From Chloracidobacterium sp. UBA3360 (GTDB lineage: Bacteria; Acidobacteriota; Blastocatellia; Pyrinomonadales; Pyrinomonadaceae), in assembly GCA_002360555.1 (NCBI GenBank), contig DEQS01000009.1, forward strand, positions 7,471 through 36,769: 29,299 nt of DNA, in the 5' to 3' direction. Made by a program: the position numbers and the translations under genes. The notes beneath the pieces are model-generated. The model did no database searches. It saw only the letters and a list, made by a program, of their open reading frames with translations, and had not been told where the DNA came from. Within the stretch, counting starts at the first letter, position 1. Each line of letters begins with the position of its first letter. Below are positions 24,134-29,299 of the stretch, piece by piece.

Positions 24134-26575
24134 TCAATCTTTTTGCAGCTTTGCAAATTTTTCGATCAGCTTTTTCTGCCCAAATCCCGGGAAACTAACC
24201 GTCAGCTTTGCGTTATCCCCCGAACCCTCTCGGCGAAGCACAAGCCCGCGGCCGTATTTTTCGTGCCGGACGTGAGTGCCCGGAACGAGGCCATTAATTG
24301 CCGGAGTTTGTCGACGGGGAGTTGCGGACGCTTTGCTTCCCGCCGCTTTGAGCCGTTCAAGAGTCGATAAAGCGGGCGTCGTCTCCCCAACTCCCCCACT
24401 CCCTTTCTCCTCAACTTCCCGCGACCCAGGCGGTTCTGCCTTTGAAAGATCTTTTTTCTTAAAAAACTCAGCGATCGCCTCGCTACTATTGTATGTCTTA
24501 CCGGTGTAAGTCGTGCGGGGTTTTACCGGTTCGCTTTCACCGCGTAAGGCACTGACCGCAGCCTTACTGGCCATCGCCGGCGTGCTGCGTGCATACGAGA
24601 GCCACGATGCTCCGTTCGAGAGGTCCTCGATCAGTTCGAGCGGCATTTCGTTTAGGAATTGTGATGGCTCGGATGCGATCTCTTCGCCATATACGCGGCG
24701 TCGCATCGAGTGGGTGACATACAGCACCTTTTCGGCACGCGTGATCGCAACATAGGCAAGCCGTCGCTCCTCTTCAAGCTCTTTCGAATCGCTGATCGAC
24801 CGCGAATGCGGAAAAATGCCATCCTCAAGCCCGACGAGAAATACGATCGGAAACTCCAACCCCTTTGCCATGTGGACAGTCATCAGCGTGACAGGCGCGG
24901 TGCCGTCAAATTTATCCGTGTCCGAGATCAGTGCGGCGTGGTCGATAAAATCCCGTAAACCATTTTCCTCTTGCCGGTCGTAATCAACGGCGGCGTTGAC
25001 GAGTTCCTCGAGGTTTTCGAGACGCGCGACGGACTCATCGCTATTTTCAATTCTAAGGGCATTTGCATAGCCTGTATCCTCAATCGCAGCAATAATTACC
25101 TCAGACACAGGATTGTCAGAGTCCGTTGAGGCATTGACCTTTGCGATGAGATTTTCGATGACTTTTCGAAAAGCCCGTAGAGCTTCTTTCGCACGCGGCG
25201 TCAGGCTCACGGGCTGGCCGAATGCCGGATCTGTGATCTCAGCGATCGTCATCCAGATCGACGAACCGGTCGCTTTTGCGATCCGCTGTACCTCATCAAG
25301 ACTAGTTTTCCCAAGCCCGCGAGTCGGCGTATTTATCACCCTGAGCAGTGCGATATCGTCGAATGGATTCAGCGCCAACTTGAGATAGGCGATGACGCCT
25401 TTGACCTCGGCACGCTCATAGAACGAAAAACCGCCGACGATGTTGTATTCGATCCGCATCCGGCGCAGGGCTTCTTCGAACAGACGCGACTGAGCGTTGG
25501 TGCGATACAGCACAGCGATGCGGTCGCTAAGACTGCGGCGTTGATGCTCTTCGATCTTCGAAGCCACAAACCGTGCCTCGCCATCAGCGTCAAAAGCCTG
25601 ATAGTAAAAAATGCGGTCGCCGCCCGGGTTTGAAGTCCATAGCTTCTTTTTCTTTTGGTGGATGTTGTTCTCAATGATCGCGTGAGCAACATCGAGGATC
25701 GTCTGCGTTGAGCGGTAATTTTGCTCAAGCAAGATGACCTTGGCATCCTTAAAATGCTCTTCAAAACCTAAGATATTTCGGATATCGGCCTGTCTAAAAC
25801 CGTAAATACTTTGTGCGTCATCCCCGACAACACAAATATTTTGCTGCTTTTCGGTCAGAAAGCTGATGAGAGCAAATTGCAGTGCGTTAGTGTCCTGATA
25901 TTCGTCAACGAGGATGTATCTATACCGCTCGTTGTATTTTTCGCGGGTCTCCGGCGAACGGCGTAAAAGCTGGACCGTCTTGATGAGGAGATCGTCAAAA
26001 TCCAGAGCATTCGCCGTGTGCAAACGCTCGTCGTACATCTTAAAGACCTTAGCGATCGCGGTCTTTTTCGGGTCTCCCTGTTCGGCACGGGCGGCAAACA
26101 TTTCGAAATCCTCACCGCGATTCTTTGCTGAGCTGATCGCGTTTCGCACATATCGCGGAGCGAGCTGTTTTTCGTCAAGCCCGAGGTCCTTGATACACGC
26201 CTTTACGACCTTCTGCGAATCGTCTGTGTCGTAGATCGTAAAGGATTTTTTGTAGCCTTCGTCAAGCTTATCGATATCCTGCCGAAGAATGCGGACGCAC
26301 AGGCTGTGAAACGTCGAGATGAGCGGTGCGGATTGCATCCGCTGGCCTTTCATCAGCTCCTCGACACGCGACCGCATCTCTCCCGCGGCCTTGTTCGTAA
26401 AGGTCACGGCGAGGATATTATGCGGTGCAACCTGTTTCTCAGCAATGAGATACGCAATGCGCACGGTTATGACGCGGGTCTTGCCCGAACCTGCACCAGC
26501 GAGAATGAGCAGCGGCCCGTCGGTCGTCTTAACGGCCTCGATCTGTTGGGGGTTTAGTGAATCTAGTAGGGTCAT
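24134..26575 (-). CDS. pcrA: UvrD/PcrA-type superfamily 1 DNA helicase
   Basis: An 813-residue SF1A 3'-5' DNA helicase for repair and clearing of replication obstacles. Motifs in order: Q-motif LNPQQIEAV, Walker A AGAGSGKT (26-33), motif Ia TFTNKAAGEM, motif II VDEYQDTN, motif III VVGDDAQSIYGFR, motif IV VLYRTNAQSR, motif V TVHMAKGLEFPIVFLVGLEDGIFP, motif VI EERRLAYVAITRAEK. After a low-complexity linker it ends with the PcrA-type Tudor-like domain (HVRHEKYGRGLVL, LTVSFPGFGQKKLI) that binds RNA polymerase in known PcrA. A period-8 repeat encodes linker residues 719-732. ATG 26575 overlaps the preceding hydrolase stop by 4 nt (ATGA). pcrA is chosen because of the C-terminal domain; uvrD would be equally acceptable. 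Confidence 0.95.
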   Translation of the reverse strand: MTLLDSLNPQQIEAVKTTDGPLLILAGAGSGKTRVITVRIAYLIAEKQVAPHNILAVTFTNKAAGEMRSRVEELMKGQRMQSAPLISTFHSLCVRILRQDIDKLDEGYKKSFTIYDTDDSQKVVKACIKDLGLDEKQLAPRYVRNAISSAKNRGEDFEMFAARAEQGDPKKTAIAKVFKMYDERLHTANALDFDDLLIKTVQLLRRSPETREKYNERYRYILVDEYQDTNALQFALISFLTEKQQNICVVGDDAQSIYGFRQADIRNILGFEEHFKDAKVILLEQNYRSTQTILDVAHAIIENNIHQKKKKLWTSNPGGDRIFYYQAFDADGEARFVASKIEEHQRRSLSDRIAVLYRTNAQSRLFEEALRRMRIEYNIVGGFSFYERAEVKGVIAYLKLALNPFDDIALLRVINTPTRGLGKTSLDEVQRIAKATGSSIWMTIAEITDPAFGQPVSLTPRAKEALRAFRKVIENLIAKVNASTDSDNPVSEVIIAAIEDTGYANALRIENSDESVARLENLEELVNAAVDYDRQEENGLRDFIDHAALISDTDKFDGTAPVTLMTVHMAKGLEFPIVFLVGLEDGIFPHSRSISDSKELEEERRLAYVAITRAEKVLYVTHSMRRRVYGEEIASEPSQFLNEMPLELIEDLSNGASWLSYARSTPAMASKAAVSALRGESEPVKPRTTYTGKTYNSSEAIAEFFKKKDLSKAEPPGSREVEEKGSGGVGETTPALSTLERLKAAGSKASATPRRQTPAINGLVPGTHVRHEKYGRGLVLRREGSGDNAKLTVSFPGFGQKKLIEKFAKLQKD
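24382..24421. repeat. Octamer array in the helicase linker
   Basis: Five 8-nt units: GTCTCCCC, AACTCCCC, CACTCCCT, TTCTCCTC, AACTTCCC. In frame on the minus strand they encode part of the EEKGSGGVGETTP segment between the helicase core and the C-terminal Tudor-like domain. Period 8 rather than 7. Confidence 0.75.
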
Positions 26576-27129
26576 TTTATAAGGGACTGTATCTCTTTGA
26601 ACTGCTCATGTTTGGCATCCCGCATCAGTTCGAACAACGCCATTTCGATCGACGATTCGATCGCTCCGCTGCGAGTCATTTTAGCTAGCCCGGCGAGCCG
26701 GTTGTACTCAAATCGCGAACTTACACAATCGCATAAAATATGCACATCAAACCCGCGGTCGAGCAGATCGTGGGCGGTTTGGCTGACGCAAATATGTGTC
26801 TCAAGCCCGCAAATAACGACTTGTTTGACTCCGAGTTCGTTTAGCTTTTCGACGAACGGCGACGCTCCACACGAACTAAACGCGGTCTTTTCGTAAGCCG
26901 TAAGATCATCTTGAAAAACAGCCTTGATCTCGCTGGCAGTCGTTCCTAATCCGCGCGGATATTGCTCGGTGACGAGCACGGGAATATTCAATATCTGAAA
27001 GCCTCTAACGGCCGTCGCCGCTCGCGACGCAAGGGTTTCAAAATCCGCAATAACATTGCGAAACCCTTCCTGAATATCGATCACGGCCAGCGCCGTGGTT
27101 TTTGGATCAAGCAAATTAGGATGAGACAT
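26572..27129 (-). CDS. Isochorismatase-family cysteine hydrolase
   Basis: A 185-residue hydrolase of the isochorismatase-like (YcaC/nicotinamidase) superfamily. A catalytic triad can be placed: Asp18 (AVIDIQEGF), Lys81 (YEKTAFSS) and Cys114 (VICGLETHICV), with the cis-peptide-like motif GLETHICV typical of the group. The alternating LVTEQYPRGLG segment matches the YcaC-type branch, whose physiological substrates are mostly unknown. It could act on an amide such as nicotinamide, but metal-binding residues of nicotinamidases are not evident. The start ATG 27129 is preceded by a TCAGTTG heptamer array ending 11 nt before it; the stop overlaps the helicase ATG. Confidence 0.85.
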   Translation of the reverse strand: MSHPNLLDPKTTALAVIDIQEGFRNVIADFETLASRAATAVRGFQILNIPVLVTEQYPRGLGTTASEIKAVFQDDLTAYEKTAFSSCGASPFVEKLNELGVKQVVICGLETHICVSQTAHDLLDRGFDVHILCDCVSSRFEYNRLAGLAKMTRSGAIESSIEMALFELMRDAKHEQFKEIQSLIK

Positions 27130-27140
27130 ACGAGCAGCGG

Positions 27141-27175
27141 TCAGTTGTCAGTTGTCAGTTGTCAGTTGTCAGTGG
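27141..27175. repeat. Heptamer array TCAGTTG x5
   Basis: Four perfect TCAGTTG units (27141-27168) and TCAGTGG. On the minus strand it is the leader of the isochorismatase-family gene and at the same time encodes the last residues and the stop codon of the small membrane protein (LPLTTDN then TGA). Confidence 0.93.
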
Positions 27176-27355
27176 CAAGTTTTCATTTGTTTCTTCATTT
27201 TGCCTTTTTATTTTTGCCTTTTGCCTTTCTGCCTTGTCGGCCATTTCTTTCTTGTATGTTTTGAAGAAAAACACGACCGCGACCGCACACACAATGAGGA
27301 TCAAGATCATCATCGCGGCGATGAAATAAACTTCGGCTCGTCCGGCTCCGGGCAT
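27155..27355 (-). CDS. Small single-pass membrane protein, tail derived from repeats
   Basis: A 66-residue protein from ATG 27355: MPGAGRAEVYFIAAM, a single hydrophobic helix (about residues 8-31, ending VVFFFKTY), then a basic, Lys/Glu/Gln-rich cytoplasmic tail. It recalls the size and layout of CcmD-like or YbgT-like accessory membrane peptides, but no family signature is certain. The tail (AERQKAKIKRQNEETNENLP) is encoded by two heptamer arrays, TTTGCCT-type (27199-27233) and TCAGTTG-type, and the stop codon comes from the latter. Thus the C-terminus seems to have been overwritten by repeats. No Shine-Dalgarno site; the upstream spacer to the thioesterase gene is itself an array. Confidence 0.6.
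   Translation of the reverse strand: MPGAGRAEVYFIAAMMILILIVCAVAVVFFFKTYKKEMADKAERQKAKIKRQNEETNENLPLTTDN
27199..27233. repeat. Heptamer array TTTGCCT x4-5
   Basis: TTTGCCT, TTTTATT, TTTGCCT, TTTGCCT, TTCTGCC in exact 7-nt register. It is translated on the minus strand as the basic tail of the small membrane protein (KAERQKAKIKRQ). Confidence 0.82.
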
Positions 27356-27370
27356 ACTTACAGTGTAGAG

Positions 27371-27455
27371 TGCAAAATGCACAATGCAAAATGGAGCTCA
27401 ATTCTAGCTTTAACACTGAGCACTATGCATTGTGCACTGTGCCTTGTGCGTTCTG
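27371..27455. repeat. Inverted heptamer array TGCAAAA / CATTGTG
   Basis: TGCAAAA, TGCACAA, TGCAAAA (27371-27391) on the left; CACTATG, CATTGTG, CACTGTG, CCTTGTG, CGTTCTG (27421-27455) on the right, partly complementary. It fills the spacer between the thioesterase stop (27458) and the small membrane protein start (27355). Confidence 0.88.
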
Positions 27456-27457
27456 CC

Positions 27458-27901
27458 TTAACTAGGTGCTTGATCTGCAGGAAATGACTTTTCGGGTTTG
27501 GCCAGAAGGCGGTTGCGGTAGATCTCGGGCAGTGTTCTGACGGTTTTATTGCTGTCGGTAACTACGTGGAGCGTTTCGCCCTCGGCGATCAGGGTATCGT
27601 CGTCGGCCCGGTGTATCTCGTAAAAAAATCTGAGGCTGCGGCTGCGGATCTCGGTTACGCGGGTGCGTATCGTGATAACGTCTTCGTAATATGCGGGTGA
27701 TTTATATCGGCAGTAAGACTCGGCAACGACCATCAGGGCGTCGTCCTCGTCCTCCATCTCTTTGTAAGAAAAACCTTTGGCTCTGCAAAACTCGCTGCGG
27801 CCCGTCTCGAACCAAATCAGATAATTGGCGTGGTGCACGATCCCCATCTGATCGGTCTCAGCATAGCGGACGCGGATCTCAGTTTCGTGCCATTCGTCCA
27901 T
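27458..27901 (-). CDS. YbgC-like acyl-CoA thioesterase (hotdog fold)
   Basis: A 147-residue 4-hydroxybenzoyl-CoA thioesterase family protein. The catalytic block VRYAETDQMGIVHHANYLIWFETGR contains Asp17 and the conserved HHANY; later segments VVAESYCRYKSPAYYEDVITIRTRV and SLRFFYEIHRADDDTLIAEGETLHVV fit the YbgC branch, which in other bacteria hydrolyses short or medium acyl-CoA and often sits with Tol-Pal genes; no Tol-Pal gene is seen here. ATG 27901 is chosen from homologous N-termini. The frame stays open through the upstream tRNA gene, which is not translated. It starts only 8 nt after the tRNA-Gln 3' end and has no Shine-Dalgarno site. Confidence 0.9.
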   Translation of the reverse strand: MDEWHETEIRVRYAETDQMGIVHHANYLIWFETGRSEFCRAKGFSYKEMEDEDDALMVVAESYCRYKSPAYYEDVITIRTRVTEIRSRSLRFFYEIHRADDDTLIAEGETLHVVTDSNKTVRTLPEIYRNRLLAKPEKSFPADQAPS

Positions 27902-27909
27902 AGAAATGT

Positions 27910-27983
27910 TGGCTGGGAGACAGGGATTCGAACCCCGATAGGCAGATCCAGAGACTGCAGTCCTACCATTAGACGATCTCCCA
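27910..27983 (-). tRNA. tRNA-Gln (anticodon CTG)
   Basis: A 74-nt tRNA with encoded CCA. The 7-bp acceptor stem TGGGAGA/TCTCCCA is followed by discriminator G, the CCAGCCA-type end common to tRNA-Gln. The D arm is GTC...GAC with TAATGGTAG loop. The anticodon arm GCAGT-CTCTGGA-TCTGC reads CTG for CAG codons, with a T-T mismatch at 31-39. The T arm is CGGGG-TTCGAAT-CCCTG. A good promoter lies directly upstream on the minus strand. Confidence 0.93.
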
Positions 27984-27993
27984 GCGTAATAAT

Positions 27994-28023
27994 AATTTAC
28001 GTTTCCGACTCGCCCCGTGTCAA
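27994..28023 (-). promoter_or_regulatory. Promoter of the tRNA-Gln and thioesterase transcript
   Basis: On the minus strand a perfect TTGACA (28023-28018) is followed after 18 nt by TAAATT (27999-27994). Transcription would start a few bases before the tRNA 5' end at 27983, as expected for a tRNA promoter. Confidence 0.65.
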
Positions 28024-28066
28024 CTCGCATTGCGAATACGCCGGGCGACGGGCAAAATAGAGGTTT

Positions 28067-28525
28067 ATGTCGCTAGACAAAGAAATACTCAATAACCGCC
28101 AAGCCTATTACGAATATCACATACTTGATAAATTCGAGGCGGGTATTGTGTTGCTCGGCACCGAGGTCAAGAGCATCATGCTTGGCCGCATCCAGCTAAA
28201 AGAGTCATTCGTCCAGATAAAGGACGGCGAGGTGTGGCTATTGGGCTCGCACATCTCGCATTACTCGCACGGCAACATCAATAATCACGACGTGATTCGG
28301 CCGCGCAAGCTATTACTCCACCGCCGAGAGATCGAAAAACTTCAAAAAGAAACCACGCAAAAAGGCATGACGCTGGTCGTTACAAGCATTTATTGGAAGA
28401 ACGGACGGATAAAATTTGAGATCGGCGTCGCTAAAGGCAAGAAATTATACGACAAACGCGAGACCGAAATGCGCAAGGCGGTCGAAAAAGACACCAAAGC
28501 CGAATTGAAACATAACCTCAGATAA
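28067..28525 (+). CDS. smpB: SsrA-binding protein SmpB
   Basis: A 152-residue SmpB, partner of tmRNA in rescuing stalled ribosomes. Conserved parts are NRQAYYEYHILDKFEAGIVLLGTEVKS, GRIQLKESFVQIKDGEVWL, the HISHYSHGN turn, RPRKLLLHRREIEKL, and the C-terminal basic helix KGKKLYDKRETEMRKAVEKD that enters the mRNA channel. Length is standard. ATG 28067 has GAGG at 28060-28063. Divergent to the tRNA-Gln promoter. The ssrA gene itself is not in the window. Confidence 0.97.
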   Translation: MSLDKEILNNRQAYYEYHILDKFEAGIVLLGTEVKSIMLGRIQLKESFVQIKDGEVWLLGSHISHYSHGNINNHDVIRPRKLLLHRREIEKLQKETTQKGMTLVVTSIYWKNGRIKFEIGVAKGKKLYDKRETEMRKAVEKDTKAELKHNLR

Positions 28526-28580
28526 GTTATACATATTAAAGAGTTTTTTTCCATTTTAGACAGTAAATATTGAGGTATTG

Positions 28581-29299
28581 ATGAAATTTCAGGGAATCAT
28601 CGGAGGTTTTACCGAAGCCAATGTGGAAGCATTGGCTGTTGCGGTATTTAAGGGCGAAAAAGCGGCGAGCGCCGAGCTCAAGGATCTGGACAAATTGACC
28701 GGCGGCCTTGTCGCCGACGTCATGAAATCTGAGGAATTTAAGGGCGACGCGGGCCAGACGGCACTGCTTCGTTTTGCAGCAAAGGGCACGGTAAAAGCGA
28801 CCCGTCTGCTGCTCGTCGGCGTCGGCGACAAAGCGGAATACAAATCGCACTCGGTTGCGGCACTTGCCGGAACGGCGACGCGTTACCTGCGTAAACGCAA
28901 TGTCAAAAGCTTTGCGATAATGCCCCGAAACGGCGTGAGTGCCGTTGAGGCCGCCCAGCAAACCGTTTGTGGGTTTATCACGAGCCAGTTCGACATCGAT
29001 AAATACAAGACCAAAGACAAGCAGACCAAAACGGTCAACAGCCTCGTCGTTTGTATCGACGGTGCGAAACCCGCAGATCTGAAAACAGGCATCGCACGCG
29101 GCCAGGCGATCGGCGATTCGATGAATCTGACGCGCGATCTTGCCAACGAACCGGCTAACATCCTGCCGCCCGCTGAAATGGCAAAACGTGCTCAGGCGAT
29201 GGCAAAAGAGGTCGGCCTGAAGTGTGAGATCCTCGACGAAGCCAAAATGACCAAAATGGGCATGGGTTCGCTGATGAGCGTTTCTTATGGCTCGGCACA
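28581..29299 (+). CDS. pepA: Leucyl aminopeptidase (M17 family), 5' part
   Basis: The frame starts at ATG 28581 and is open to the window end (239 codons), so the gene is cut off. The visible part is the N-terminal, macro-domain-like region of PepA followed by the well-conserved junction NLTRDLANEPANILPPAEMA and the beginning of the catalytic domain (LDEAKMTKMGMGSLMSVSYG). The metal-binding residues of the catalytic domain lie beyond the edge. PepA is a hexameric manganese/zinc exopeptidase releasing N-terminal amino acids. GAGGT at 28572-28576 lies 4 nt before the start. It is 55 nt after smpB on the same strand. Confidence 0.95.
   Translation, partial: MKFQGIIGGFTEANVEALAVAVFKGEKAASAELKDLDKLTGGLVADVMKSEEFKGDAGQTALLRFAAKGTVKATRLLLVGVGDKAEYKSHSVAALAGTATRYLRKRNVKSFAIMPRNGVSAVEAAQQTVCGFITSQFDIDKYKTKDKQTKTVNSLVVCIDGAKPADLKTGIARGQAIGDSMNLTRDLANEPANILPPAEMAKRAQAMAKEVGLKCEILDEAKMTKMGMGSLMSVSYGSA

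Noticed and set aside
24134..27129. Helicase plus hydrolase as a defence system
   Set aside because: The helicase has the full PcrA architecture including the RNA polymerase-binding domain, and the hydrolase is an ordinary isochorismatase-family enzyme; no nuclease or sensor accompanies them.
27141..27175. CRISPR-like array
   Set aside because: Units are 7 nt and contiguous, with no spacers and no cas genes nearby; the same holds for the other arrays.
27902..28030. 43-residue N-terminal extension of the thioesterase
   Set aside because: The extension is read through the tRNA-Gln gene; homologues start at the residue encoded at 27901.
28536..28961. Minus-strand open frame opposite pepA
   Set aside because: Antisense to the well-recognised 5' part of pepA.

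Overview
The window is a gene-dense chromosomal segment from a free-living Gram-negative-type bacterium. It has an outer-membrane secretin, a lipoprotein with a lipobox, and C50-type carotenoid genes. The mix of house-keeping and envelope genes, many weak or absent Shine-Dalgarno sites, and numerous short-period palindromic repeats suggest Acidobacteriota, possibly class Blastocatellia. That placement is an inference from family resemblance, not from a search. No phage, insertion sequence, CRISPR array or recognisable defence island is present.

Layout from left to right: (1) 1-1252, minus strand: an ECF sigma factor and its zinc-finger membrane anti-sigma factor, overlapping by one base, followed by the start of an exported protein. 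(2) 1402-5834, minus strand: a type IV pilus/type II secretion-like operon of secretin with a C-terminal cohesin-like domain, two GspG-like pseudopilins and a PilM-like protein. (3) 6049-9714, minus strand: cinA, a family 4 uracil-DNA glycosylase and coaBC. (4) 9748-14378: carotenoid genes, namely a CruF-like hydratase fused to isopentenyl-diphosphate isomerase, a divergent UbiA-type prenyltransferase (probable lycopene elongase), and crtB-crtI. Together they suggest a C50, bacterioruberin-like carotenoid. (5) 14504-19369, plus strand: a Nudix hydrolase, then the translation cluster rplM-rpsI-rpsB-tsf-pyrH-frr behind a good sigma-70-type promoter, ended by a strong terminator. (6) 19490-23587: an aminotransferase and a divergent 898-residue secreted protein of unknown function. 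(7) 23698-27901, minus strand: a small lipoprotein, a UvrD/PcrA helicase, an isochorismatase-family hydrolase, a single-pass membrane protein and a YbgC-like thioesterase that starts 8 nt after a tRNA-Gln gene. (8) smpB and the 5' part of pepA on the plus strand.

The most striking feature is not a gene. At least fifteen loci carry short tandem arrays whose unit sequence differs from place to place but whose period is constant: mostly 7 nt, with a second class of 9 nt and single cases of 8 and 10 nt. Many are built as inverted pairs that would fold into hairpins. The arrays fill whole intergenic spacers, often ending within about 5-12 nt of a start codon (rpsI, pyrH, frr, the isochorismatase-family gene). 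They also occur in frame inside proteins, in linkers or loops: three in the uracil-DNA glycosylase, and one each in CoaBC, the CruF-IDI fusion and the helicase, plus the C-terminal tail of the small membrane protein. This looks like an actively spreading or regenerating structural repeat system, comparable to the heptanucleotide STRR repeats described in filamentous cyanobacteria.

No gap longer than 300 bases lacks a gene. Starts were chosen by homologous N-termini, signal peptides, ribosome-binding sites and overlaps with neighbours.
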